DNA of 64,000 bases from Ramlibacter henchirensis. GTDB taxonomy: Bacteria; Pseudomonadota; Gammaproteobacteria; Burkholderiales; Burkholderiaceae_C. The notes beneath the pieces are model-generated. The model was not told the DNA's origin. It saw only the letters and a program-made list of their open reading frames with translations, and searched no databases. Of this stretch, positions 29,557-37,665 are shown in pieces. Each line of letters opens with the position of its first letter. The first letter of the stretch is position 1. The translations under genes were made by a program, and so were the position numbers. Location: positions 186,001-250,000 of the forward strand of contig NZ_SMLM01000001.1 of assembly GCF_004682015.1 (NCBI RefSeq), read 5' to 3'.

Positions 29557-30378
29557 ATGAGTTGGCATGCCTTGTTCGCGTGCGTGCCGCTGGGCCTGGC
29601 TGCCTGCGCGGCCACCGCGCAGCAGGACGACCTGCTGGCGGCGCTGGGTCGGGCGCGGCAGCAGTGCGGCGCGCCTGCACCGCTGAAGCCGAACGCGCGG
29701 CTCGACGATGCCGCGCGCCGGCTGTCGCAGGGCGCATCGCTCGAGCGCGCGCTGCAGGGCAGCGGCTACCGCGCCCAGCGCAGCTTCCAGTGGAACTTCA
29801 GCGGCTACCGCTCGCCCCAGGCCGTGGCGCAGGCGCTCGCGCCTTCGCAATGCCGCGCGCTGGGCGACGCGGCGCTGCGCGAAGTGGGCGTGCAGCGCTC
29901 GGGGAACTCGTACTGGATCATCGCGGCCGTCCCGTTCGACCCGCCGGCCGTGGCCGAGGCCAACGGCGTGGCCGAGCGGGTGCTGGCCCTGGTGAACCAG
30001 GCCCGCTCGCAGCCGCGCCGCTGCGGCAGCGAGTCGTTCTCGCCGGCGGGGCCGTTGGCGCTCAATGCCCAGCTCACGCAGGCCGCCGCCGTCCACGCAC
30101 AGTCGATGGCGCGCTTCGGCTACCTCGAGCACCACGGCCGCGACGGCAGTTCGCCGGCCGACCGGATCGGCCGGGCCGGCTACAACTGGCGCAGCGTCGG
30201 CGAGAACGTGGCCATGGGCCAGACCACGCCCGAGCGCGTGGTGCAGGAGTGGCTGAAAAGCCCGGAGCACTGCTCCAACATCATGGAGGCGCGCTTCACC
30301 GAGATGGGCGTGGCCTTCGCCGTGAACACCGCCAGCGAGGGCGGCATCTACTGGGCCCAGACGTTCGGGCGCAGGTGA
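29557..30378 (+). CDS. Secreted CAP (SCP/PR1-like) domain protein
   Basis: The 273-residue protein has a signal peptide (about 1-22, ending ATAQQ). An N-terminal domain of about 115 residues is of unclear fold. The CAP domain runs from about residue 140 to 272 and contains LALNAQLTQAAAVHAQSMA, a candidate HxxxG pair in the LEHHGRDG region, VGENVAMG and HCSNIMEARFTEMGVA. Bacterial CAP proteins are exported and of mostly unknown activity. The ATG at 29557 is chosen because the signal peptide starts there. The gene converges on mtgA with 13 bases between stop codons. Confidence 0.88.
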   Translation: MSWHALFACVPLGLAACAATAQQDDLLAALGRARQQCGAPAPLKPNARLDDAARRLSQGASLERALQGSGYRAQRSFQWNFSGYRSPQAVAQALAPSQCRALGDAALREVGVQRSGNSYWIIAAVPFDPPAVAEANGVAERVLALVNQARSQPRRCGSESFSPAGPLALNAQLTQAAAVHAQSMARFGYLEHHGRDGSSPADRIGRAGYNWRSVGENVAMGQTTPERVVQEWLKSPEHCSNIMEARFTEMGVAFAVNTASEGGIYWAQTFGRR

Positions 30379-30391
30379 GGCCGCTTGCGGA

Positions 30392-31147
30392 TCAAGGCAG
30401 CTCGGCGTGCCGCATGCGTCCGGCGATCAGGCCGGCGCGGTGGGCCAGGTACCCCGAGTTCGGCACCTTCTCGAAGAACTTCGGCCGCGGCAGCATCACG
30501 GCGAGACGCGCGGCTTCGTACGCCGAGAGCTGGCTGGCCGGCTTTCGCCAGTAGTGGTGCGCGGCAGCCTCCGCGCCGAAGATGCCCTCGCCCCATTCGA
30601 CGCTGTTGAGATAGATCTCGAGGATGCGCTGCTTCGACAGCATCGCCTCCAGCGCGAAGGTCAGCACGAATTCCTGCCCCTTGCGCAGCAGGGTCCGCTC
30701 GCCGGACAACAGCAGGTTCTTGGCGAGCTGCTGGGTGATGGTGGAGCCGCCGACCACCTTGGGCGGACGCACCGGCCTCAGGCGGGACTGCGACGAAGAA
30801 GAGCGCAGCCGCAGCGCGAGCCTCGCCGCCTGCTCCTCCGCTTTTGCATTCTTCTCCCAGGCCTTTTCGAGCGCTTCCCAGTCGACGCCCTCGTGCGTGG
30901 CGAAGCCGTCGTCCTCCGCCGCGATGACGGCGCGCTTCAGGTGATCGGAAATCCGCTCGTACGGCACCCACTGCTGGCGCCAGCGCAGGCGATCGCGTTC
31001 GGTGGCGATGCGCCACGCTTCGGAACGCTGGAAAGTCGTAGACACCGGGTCCATCACCACCGCGGCGGCGATGCTCAGGAGGAAGAACAGCTGCAGCCCG
31101 ATGGCGGCCACGACCACCAGCAGCAACCAGCGCAACACCGCCTTCAA
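30392..31147 (-). CDS. mtgA: Monofunctional peptidoglycan glycosyltransferase MtgA
   Basis: This family GT51 enzyme polymerises lipid II without a transpeptidase domain. The 251-residue protein has one N-terminal membrane segment (about 6-28), the catalytic glutamate in VIAAEDDGFATHEG, and GGSTITQQLAKNLLL, followed by KQRILEIYLNSVEWG. An insertion of about 25 residues, rich in Ala, Arg and Ser, separates the first two motifs; the usual spacing there is shorter. It is the last gene of a minus-strand operon, 4 bases after aroE. Confidence 0.94.
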   Translation of the reverse strand: MKAVLRWLLLVVVAAIGLQLFFLLSIAAAVVMDPVSTTFQRSEAWRIATERDRLRWRQQWVPYERISDHLKRAVIAAEDDGFATHEGVDWEALEKAWEKNAKAEEQAARLALRLRSSSSQSRLRPVRPPKVVGGSTITQQLAKNLLLSGERTLLRKGQEFVLTFALEAMLSKQRILEIYLNSVEWGEGIFGAEAAAHHYWRKPASQLSAYEAARLAVMLPRPKFFEKVPNSGYLAHRAGLIAGRMRHAELP

Positions 31148-31151
31148 GGCA

Positions 31152-31985
31152 TCACTCCGCCGCGAGCAGGGCCCGCAGTTCGGCCAGCACCGGCGCGGTA
31201 TCGGGCCGGACGCCGCGCCAGACCAGGAAGGCTTCGGCCGCCTGCTCCACCAGCATGCCGAGCCCGTCGCGGGGCACCGCGCCGTGCTCGCGCGCCCAGG
31301 CGAGGAAGCCTTCGGCGGCCGGGCCGTACATCATGTCGTACGCCAGCGCGCCGGGCCGCAGCACGGACCCCGGCACCGGGACGGCGCCGCCCGCGAGGCT
31401 GCTGGCCGTTGCATTGACGACGATGTGGAAAGCGCCGGGCGCTGCGTCGAGCCCGGTGGCCGAGAGTTGAACGGAGGCCGACCTCGCGAGCGCCGCGTGC
31501 GAGTCCGCCAGCGCCCTGGCCTTGTCGACCGTGCGGTTGGCGATCACTACCCGCGCCGGCCCGGTGTGCAGCAAGGGGCCGAGCACGCCGGCGGCGGCCC
31601 CGCCCGCACCCACCAGCAGCACGTCACGCCGGGCGAGATCGACGCCCGCCTGCGCCTGGATGTCGCGAACCAGCCCGGCGCCGTCGGTGTTGTCGCCGAA
31701 CACGCCGTCCGGATCGAAGCGCAAGGTGTTGCAGGCGCCGGCCAGACGCGCCCTCTCGCTGCGCGTGTCCGCGAGCGAGGCCGCCTCGAACTTGAACGGC
31801 ACGGTGACGTTGCAGCCGCGGCCGCCTTCATCGCGGAAGCGCCGCACGGTGGCCGCGAAGCCGTCCCGCGGCGCGGGGAGTTTGCCGTACTGCACCGGCT
31901 CGCCGGTGAGCTGGGCGAAGCGCGCGTGGATCCACGGCGAGCGGCTGTGCTCGACCGGGTGGCCGACGACGCAATACCGGTCCAT
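31152..31985 (-). CDS. aroE: Shikimate dehydrogenase AroE
   Basis: AroE reduces 3-dehydroshikimate with NADPH in aromatic amino acid synthesis. The 277-residue protein shows YCVVGHPVEHSRSPWIH for substrate binding, the catalytic NVTVPFKFEA lysine region, DNTDGAG, and the Rossmann loop GAGGAAAGV followed by NRTVDKA. It lies between the TonB-like gene (3 bases upstream) and mtgA. aroG of the same pathway is at 40612 under separate control. Confidence 0.95.
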   Translation of the reverse strand: MDRYCVVGHPVEHSRSPWIHARFAQLTGEPVQYGKLPAPRDGFAATVRRFRDEGGRGCNVTVPFKFEAASLADTRSERARLAGACNTLRFDPDGVFGDNTDGAGLVRDIQAQAGVDLARRDVLLVGAGGAAAGVLGPLLHTGPARVVIANRTVDKARALADSHAALARSASVQLSATGLDAAPGAFHIVVNATASSLAGGAVPVPGSVLRPGALAYDMMYGPAAEGFLAWAREHGAVPRDGLGMLVEQAAEAFLVWRGVRPDTAPVLAELRALLAAE

Positions 31986-31988
31986 CTT

Positions 31989-32843
31989 CTATCGGGCGGT
32001 GAGCTTGGTCTCGAGCGTCTCGTCGCGCGTGAACTTGAAGCGCGAGACCACCACGATCTGGTCGGCGCGCTGGCGCATCGCGGACGAAAAGCGCCCGAAC
32101 GGACCGGCCGCGCGCGCGATGCTCTGCGCGCGCCGGTCGAGGGTCTTGTTGCCGGACGTCTCGACGACTTCGGTCTCGAGCACGCGGCCGTCGAAGTTGA
32201 CGGTGACGATCATGGTGAGCTCGCCGTACAGCTTGCGGCCGGCGAGTTCGGGGAAATTGTGCGTGCCGCGCTCCTCGATTCGCCGGCGCAGCTGGTCGTA
32301 GTAGACCGCGTACACCTCCTCGCGCGTGGAAGGGCTGACGTAGCGCTTCTTGGGGCGCGCGTTCTCCTCGTTGATGCGCCGCTCGATCTCGGCCAGCAGC
32401 TTGACCAGCTGGCGGCGCTTTTCCTCGCGCGCTTTCGCCTCGGCGGTGCGGGTGGGCTGCTTCGGGTCGGGCGGCGGCATCGCGGCCAGCATGCGCTTGA
32501 CCTGCGCGAGCATCAGCATCTGCTGTTCCTGCATCGCCTCGACGCGGCGCTGCGCGTCCTCGTCCGCATCGCCGGTTGCGGTCAATGCCGACGGCGGCAG
32601 GGGAGACGTGGCCCGCCCGCTGGCGGCCTCACCGCCGCCGGCCAGCGCGGCCTGGGCGATCGCCTGCGCCTTCTCGGGCTTCTCGGTGCTGCGGGCGTTG
32701 ACCAGCACCACCTCGAGCGGCGTGTCCTGGAACACCCGGTTGAATCCTTCCGGGTCCACGATGCGCACGGTCAGCATCGCGGCATGGGCCGCGAACGAGA
32801 CGCCCAGCGCGATCTGCAGGGTGCTGAGGGACTTGAGGTTCAC
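31989..32843 (-). CDS. TonB-like energy transducer protein
   Basis: The 284-residue protein has a short cytoplasmic start, one membrane segment (about 9-27, LQIALGVSFAAHAAMLTV), a long charged helical middle (about 90-165) and a C-terminal TonB-type domain (about 175-280, with YDQLRRRIEERGTHNFP and LTMIVTVNFDGRV). TonB proteins pass proton-motive energy to outer membrane receptors. No exbB or exbD lies nearby, and the linker is not the Pro-rich type of classical TonB. A TolA-like structural role is therefore possible. It overlaps the ribonuclease gene by four bases. Confidence 0.8.
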   Translation of the reverse strand: MNLKSLSTLQIALGVSFAAHAAMLTVRIVDPEGFNRVFQDTPLEVVLVNARSTEKPEKAQAIAQAALAGGGEAASGRATSPLPPSALTATGDADEDAQRRVEAMQEQQMLMLAQVKRMLAAMPPPDPKQPTRTAEAKAREEKRRQLVKLLAEIERRINEENARPKKRYVSPSTREEVYAVYYDQLRRRIEERGTHNFPELAGRKLYGELTMIVTVNFDGRVLETEVVETSGNKTLDRRAQSIARAAGPFGRFSSAMRQRADQIVVVSRFKFTRDETLETKLTAR

Positions 32844-34897
32844 GAAGGCGGATTATCCGCCGCATTGTCGAGTTCGCCACCTTCCGCGACGTCCACCGCG
32901 ATGGCGATGGGTCCGGCCACGGGTTCTTCCTCCTCCCCGGTGTCGTCTTCCGCCGACAGCGGCTGGGGCGCGGTGTCCAGCCGCTCCAGCAGCGTGCCGG
33001 ACACGTCCAGGGTGATGTCGTCGATGTCGCCCAGCCGCACCCGCACGCGGGCGCCGCGCTGCAACTGCTCGGTGCCGAGCACGGGCAGCACCAGCGGCAG
33101 CTCGTCGGCCCGCACGAGGCCCTCGCGGAAGACCGTGCCCGCCAGCTCCTTGACGCCGTGCTGGCGCAGGTACTGCAGCGTCCAGAACCGCTCCATGCCG
33201 GCCTGGTAGCCGTTGTATGCGGTGTAGGCCGCGTCGAAGCTGGAGATGATGGAGAACAGGTCGGCGTCCTTCGGCTTGAAGGGCGCGGCCAGCGCGGCGG
33301 TGCGCCCGTGGCGGGCGGCCGCGATGATCTGCCACTGGTTCACCAGGTCGGTGTAGCGGCGCAGCGGCGAGGTGCTCCAGGCGTAGCACTTGACGCCGAT
33401 GCCCGCGTGCGGCGCCGCCTTGGTCCCCATGCGCACCTTGATGCCCGGGGCGAGGCTGGCCTGGCTGCGGTAGATGGCCGGCACGCCCAGCTCGGCCAGC
33501 CACTGGCCCCAGCTGCTGTTGGCCAGGATCATGGCCTCGGCGACGATCATGTCCAGCGGCGCGCCACGCCGGCGCACGGTGATCTCGACCTGCTCGTTGC
33601 CGCGCGGCTCGCTGCCGTCGTGGCCCACCAGGTGGAAGTTGTAGTCGGGCCGGTTGAACGTCTCGGGCTTGCCGCGCACCAGTTCCCGCAGCGCCTTCAG
33701 GTGACGCGCGAGGCGCCACAGGAACGAGAGCGGCTCGCGCAGGTGGGCGGCGGGTTCGGGCACCGCATGCGCGGTGGCGGCGCCTTGCAGCCAGTCCTCG
33801 GTGATGTGCTCGTCGAGCTGGTCGTGCCGCAGGTTGGCCCCGATCGGCACGCGCTCCAGGCGCGTCTGCGTCTCCTTCACCACCAGGCTTTCCTCGTCGA
33901 AGGAAACGTACAGCGACACCGCGGGGCAGTCGCGCCCTTCCAGCAGCGTGTAGGCCTGCACCACCTCGTCGGGCAGCATGGTGATCTTGTGGCCCGGCAT
34001 GTAGACGGTGGACAGCCGCTGGCGCGCGACCTGGTCCAGCGGCGTGCCGGGCTGCAGCGCCAGCCCCGGCGCCGCGATGTGGATGCCGACCGTCACCGTG
34101 CCGGTGCCCAGCCCCTCGACCGAGAGCGCGTCGTCGATCTCGGTGGTGCTGGAGTCGTCCACAGAGAAGGCCTTCACCGGCGCCAGCGGCAGGTCGTCCG
34201 CGATCGCGGGGGCGGCCAGCGGCGGAAAGCCCGTGCCCTTGGGGAAGAAGTCGAACAGGAAACGCTTCCAGTGGAACTGGTAGGGCGAGTCGATCGCGCC
34301 GGCCTTCTGCAGCAGCGCCAGCGGCGCCAGCTGCGTGCTGCGCGCGGCCTCGACCACCGCCTTGTATTCGGGTGCGTTCTTGTCCGGCTTGAACAGGATG
34401 CGAAAGAGCTGGTCGCGCACGGGCGGCGGGCAGCGGCCGGCGGCGAGTTCGGCCGCCCAGGCGGTGATCTGCTGCTGCACCTGCTTCTTCTTCTCCAGCG
34501 CGGCCAGCGCCTGCTGCACGATCTCGGCCGGCGCCTTGCGAAAGCGCCCCTTGCCGGCGCGGCGGAAGTAGTGCGGCGCCTCGTGCAGGCGGAACAGGGC
34601 GGCCGCCTGCTGTTCGAGCGTGGCCTTGTCGCTGAAGTAGTCGCGCGCCAGGTCGGCGAAGCCGAATTCCTCGTCGGGCGCGAACTCCCAGGCGAGTTCC
34701 AGTTCGATGCTCTGCGAGAGCGCCTGCGCGGCCGACACCAGTTCGGCCGGCTGCGGCTTTTCGAATGTCAGCAGGAGGTTGGCGGCCTTGACCTTGACCC
34801 GCTTGCCGCTGTCGAGCTCGACCTGCGCCGAGGCATCGGCCTGCGAGAGCACGCGGCCCGCCTGGAACTTGCCGGCCTCTTCGAACAATGCATACAT
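32840..34897 (-). CDS. RNase II/RNase R-type exoribonuclease (RNB domain)
   Basis: The RNB catalytic domain is clear in the 685-residue protein, with the metal-binding pattern DSSTTEIDDALSVEGLG (near 260-276) and the YMPGHKITMLPDEV and SPLRRYTDLVNQWQI segments. The N-terminus (ALFEEAGKFQAGRVL onward) replaces the usual paired cold-shock domains, and a short S1-like domain and acidic tail follow. This is the short betaproteobacterial form, and I would not call it rnr or rnb with certainty. The ATG at 34897 is preferred to a GTG at 34912, because a -10-like GACAAT lies between them. Confidence 0.88.
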   Translation of the reverse strand: MYALFEEAGKFQAGRVLSQADASAQVELDSGKRVKVKAANLLLTFEKPQPAELVSAAQALSQSIELELAWEFAPDEEFGFADLARDYFSDKATLEQQAAALFRLHEAPHYFRRAGKGRFRKAPAEIVQQALAALEKKKQVQQQITAWAAELAAGRCPPPVRDQLFRILFKPDKNAPEYKAVVEAARSTQLAPLALLQKAGAIDSPYQFHWKRFLFDFFPKGTGFPPLAAPAIADDLPLAPVKAFSVDDSSTTEIDDALSVEGLGTGTVTVGIHIAAPGLALQPGTPLDQVARQRLSTVYMPGHKITMLPDEVVQAYTLLEGRDCPAVSLYVSFDEESLVVKETQTRLERVPIGANLRHDQLDEHITEDWLQGAATAHAVPEPAAHLREPLSFLWRLARHLKALRELVRGKPETFNRPDYNFHLVGHDGSEPRGNEQVEITVRRRGAPLDMIVAEAMILANSSWGQWLAELGVPAIYRSQASLAPGIKVRMGTKAAPHAGIGVKCYAWSTSPLRRYTDLVNQWQIIAAARHGRTAALAAPFKPKDADLFSIISSFDAAYTAYNGYQAGMERFWTLQYLRQHGVKELAGTVFREGLVRADELPLVLPVLGTEQLQRGARVRVRLGDIDDITLDVSGTLLERLDTAPQPLSAEDDTGEEEEPVAGPIAIAVDVAEGGELDNAADNPPS

Positions 34898-34904
34898 CGC
34901 CGGG

Positions 34905-34910
34905 ATTGTC
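34905..34910 (-). promoter_or_regulatory. Candidate -10 hexamer of the RNB gene (near-leaderless)
   Basis: On the minus strand GACAAT ends 7 bases before the ATG at 34897. The upstream yqiA-like gene ends at 34923, so the RNB gene may have its own start in addition to read-through. Confidence 0.3.
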
Positions 34911-34922
34911 ACATCCCGGGGT

Positions 34923-35513
34923 TCAGCGCGGCGGCAGGCCGAGGAAGGCCAGCACGTCGTCGATGTGCTCGCCGAAATCCGATAGCGCGTGGTCGCCGCC
35001 TTCGAGCAGCTTGATGCGGGAACCCGGGTAGCGGCCGGTCATCTCGCGCCAGTCGAGCACCTCGTCGCCCTTGGCGATGACGGCGAACAGGCGCTCCGGA
35101 TGCGGCAGCGGCCCGTGTTCCAGCTCGCGCAGTTCGTCCACATAGCGCGGCTCGAAGTAGAAATGCTGCTGCGGGTCGTGCCAGGACGTCTGCTCGCCGA
35201 TGTGGCGGGCCAGGTCCCGGGCCGCGTGCACGGCGGGATTGAGCACCACCGCGCGGCAGCCGGTCTCGATGGCCACATGGGTGGCGTAAAAGCCGCCGAG
35301 CGACGAGCCGATCACGCCCATGCGGTCCCGCGGCCAGGTTTCGATGCCCCGCATCACCGTGTCCATCGCCGCGCGCGGCGAGGGCGGCAGCTGCGGGCAC
35401 CACCAGTGGACCTCCGGGTGGCGCTCGGCGACCCGGGCCGCGACCTGCCGCGCCTTGGCGGACTGCGGCGAGGAGCGGAAGCCGTGCAGGTACAGCAGGT
35501 GGGTGAGGGGCAT
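34923..35513 (-). CDS. YqiA/YcfP-type alpha/beta hydrolase (putative esterase)
   Basis: The 196-residue protein belongs to the small YqiA/UPF0227-like esterase group. It has LLYLHGFRSSPQSAKA at the N-terminus, the nucleophile elbow GSSLGGFYA (Ser about 79), FAVIAKGDEVLDW with a catalytic Asp, and GGDHALSDF with the catalytic His. Substrates of the family are poorly known. The ATG at 35513 is chosen because similarity begins there; a longer frame to 35549 adds 12 unrelated residues. It is the first gene of the minus-strand operon ending in mtgA and is divergent from rodA. Confidence 0.85.
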   Translation of the reverse strand: MPLTHLLYLHGFRSSPQSAKARQVAARVAERHPEVHWWCPQLPPSPRAAMDTVMRGIETWPRDRMGVIGSSLGGFYATHVAIETGCRAVVLNPAVHAARDLARHIGEQTSWHDPQQHFYFEPRYVDELRELEHGPLPHPERLFAVIAKGDEVLDWREMTGRYPGSRIKLLEGGDHALSDFGEHIDDVLAFLGLPPR

Positions 35514-35619
35514 GCGCCATCGTAGCGGCGGCTTCGCAGCGCCGGACACGCGGGCGTGACGAACATCGCACCCATTCCGCTCCAGGCGCGGACACTGGGG
35601 AAACGGGCGCCGCCGCCCC

Positions 35620-35625
35620 GATAAT
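35620..35625 (+). promoter_or_regulatory. Candidate -10 hexamer of rodA (near-leaderless)
   Basis: GATAAT ends 7 bases before the rodA ATG, with no ribosome binding site. No good -35 box is seen. Confidence 0.35.
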
Positions 35626-35632
35626 CGCGGCC

Positions 35633-36787
35633 ATGTCCGCCGTCCTCGAAAAGCCCCCGATCTGGCAACGCGCCGCGCCGATGTTCCAGGGCTTCGACGG
35701 CCCGCTGGCTTTCGCGGTCTTCCTGCTCGCCTGCGCCGGGCTGCTGGTGATGTACTCGTCCGGCTTCGACCACGGGACGCGCTTTCGCGACCACGGCCGC
35801 AACATGCTCATCGCCGGCGCGATCATGTTCGTGGTGGCGCAGATCTCGCCCCAGCGGCTCATGAGCCTGGCCGTGCCGCTCTACACCGTGGGCGTGGCGC
35901 TGCTGGTGGCCGTCGCCGTCTTCGGCATCGCCAAGAAGGGTGCGCGGCGCTGGGTGAACGTGGGCGTCGTCATCCAGCCCAGCGAGATCATGAAGATCGC
36001 CATGCCGCTGATGCTGGCCTGGTGGTTCCAGAAGCGCGAAGGGCACCTGCGGCCGCTGGACTACGTCATGGCCGTCCTCCTCCTCGTCGCGCCGGTCGGC
36101 CTGATCATGAAGCAGCCGGACTTGGGCACCTCGCTGCTGGTGCTGGCGGCGGGGCTGTCGGTGATCTTCTTCGCCGGCCTGTCCTGGAAGCTGATCCTGC
36201 CGCCGCTGGCGGTGGGCCTCGTGGCGCTGGTGCTGCTGGTGGTGTTCGAGAGCCAGCTGTGCGCGCCCGGCGTGAGCTGGGGCATCCTGCACGATTACCA
36301 GCAGCAGCGCGTGTGCACGCTGCTCGATCCGACCAAGGACCCGCTGGGCAAGGGCTTCCACATCATCCAGGGAATGATCGCCATCGGCTCCGGGGGCCTG
36401 CTGGGCAAGGGCTTCATGCAGGGCACGCAGACGCACCTGGAGTTCATCCCGGAGCGCACCACCGACTTCATCTTCGCGGCGTTCTCGGAGGAATTCGGCC
36501 TGGTCGGCAACCTGTGCCTGATCGGCGCCTTTGTCTTCCTCATCTTGCGCGGTCTGGCCATCGCACTGGAGGCCTCGACGCTGTTCTCGCGCCTGCTGGC
36601 CGGCGCGATCACCATGATCTTTTTCACCTACGCATTCGTGAACATGGGCATGGTCAGCGGCATCCTGCCCGTCGTGGGCGTCCCGCTGCCCTTCATCAGC
36701 TATGGCGGCACCGCCATGGTGACGCTCGGCCTGGGGCTGGGCATCCTGATGTCCATCGCGAAGGCCAAGCGGCTGGTGCAGACATGA
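35633..36787 (+). CDS. rodA: Elongasome peptidoglycan polymerase RodA (SEDS)
   Basis: RodA is the SEDS glycosyltransferase of rod-shaped growth. The 384-residue protein has about ten membrane segments, KGARRWVNVG, PSEIMKIAMP, the acidic KQPDLGTSL motif, THLEFIPERTTDFIFA (typical of RodA, not FtsW) and PFISYGGTAMVT at the end. In many relatives rodA follows mreBCD and mrdA. Here it stands apart, followed by an overlapping dehydrogenase gene. Confidence 0.95.
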   Translation: MSAVLEKPPIWQRAAPMFQGFDGPLAFAVFLLACAGLLVMYSSGFDHGTRFRDHGRNMLIAGAIMFVVAQISPQRLMSLAVPLYTVGVALLVAVAVFGIAKKGARRWVNVGVVIQPSEIMKIAMPLMLAWWFQKREGHLRPLDYVMAVLLLVAPVGLIMKQPDLGTSLLVLAAGLSVIFFAGLSWKLILPPLAVGLVALVLLVVFESQLCAPGVSWGILHDYQQQRVCTLLDPTKDPLGKGFHIIQGMIAIGSGGLLGKGFMQGTQTHLEFIPERTTDFIFAAFSEEFGLVGNLCLIGAFVFLILRGLAIALEASTLFSRLLAGAITMIFFTYAFVNMGMVSGILPVVGVPLPFISYGGTAMVTLGLGLGILMSIAKAKRLVQT

Positions 36788-37665
36788 GCCCAGGCGCCGG
36801 CTCCGTTGGGATCGTCGGCGTCGGCAACATGGGCGGCGGCATGGCCGCCCGCCTGCTGGAGCAGGGCTGGCCGGTCCGGGCCTGCGATCTGGTGCCGGAG
36901 AAAGTCGAGGCCTTGCGCCGGCTGGGCGCCACATCGGCCGCCTCCTCCGCTGACGCCGCCACCGGCGCGCGAGCGCTGATCGTCTGCGTGGTCGATGCAC
37001 TCGAGTGCGAGCAGGTGCTGTTCGGCGATCGCGGGGCGGCAGGAGCGCTTGCCCGCGGCACGCCGGTGCTGCTGTGCCCGACGATCGCGCCCGAAGACGC
37101 GGAAAGCCTCGCGGCCCGGCTCGCGGCCGCGGGCGCGCTGCCGATCGACGCGCCCATGTCCGGGGGCCCGGCTCGGGCGCGTGAAGGGAGCATGAGCCTG
37201 ATGGTCGCCTGTTCCGACGAGGCGTTCGACGCCGCGGCGCCGCTGCTCGCCGTGCTCAGTGGCAAGGTGTTCCGCGTCGGCACGCGTGCCGGCGACGGCG
37301 CGAAGACCAAGCTCGTGAACAACCTGCTCGCGGGCATCAACCTGGTCGGCGCGGCGGAGGCGCTGGCGCTTGCCCAGCGGCTCGGGCTGGACCTGTCGCG
37401 AACGCTGGGCATCATCGAGCAGTCCAGCGGCCAGAGCTGGATCGGGTCGGACCGCATGCGCCGCGCCATCGCCGGGGATTACGAGCCGCGCGCTCACGTC
37501 ACGCTGCTGCGCAAGGACACGGCCCTGGCCATCGAGGCCGCGCGCCGGGCCGGCTTCGATGGCCCGCTGGGCGCAACCGCGCGGGACGTGTTCGACCAGG
37601 CCGCGAAGGCGGGGCTCGCGGACCTGGACGACGCGGCCATCTTCCGCTGGCTCTCGCGGCCATGA
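36784..37665 (+). CDS. 3-hydroxyisobutyrate dehydrogenase-family oxidoreductase
   Basis: The 293-residue protein has the NAD(P)-binding loop GIVGVGNMGGGMAARLL, the substrate-binding DAPMSGGPARAREGS segment and the catalytic lysine region GAKTKLVNNLL, followed by the helical C-terminal domain. The family includes 3-hydroxyisobutyrate, tartronate semialdehyde and L-threonate dehydrogenases. The specific substrate is not clear. It overlaps rodA and the following regulator-kinase gene by four bases each, so it is co-transcribed with both without an obvious functional link. Confidence 0.88.
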   Translation: MSPGAGSVGIVGVGNMGGGMAARLLEQGWPVRACDLVPEKVEALRRLGATSAASSADAATGARALIVCVVDALECEQVLFGDRGAAGALARGTPVLLCPTIAPEDAESLAARLAAAGALPIDAPMSGGPARAREGSMSLMVACSDEAFDAAAPLLAVLSGKVFRVGTRAGDGAKTKLVNNLLAGINLVGAAEALALAQRLGLDLSRTLGIIEQSSGQSWIGSDRMRRAIAGDYEPRAHVTLLRKDTALAIEAARRAGFDGPLGATARDVFDQAAKAGLADLDDAAIFRWLSRP

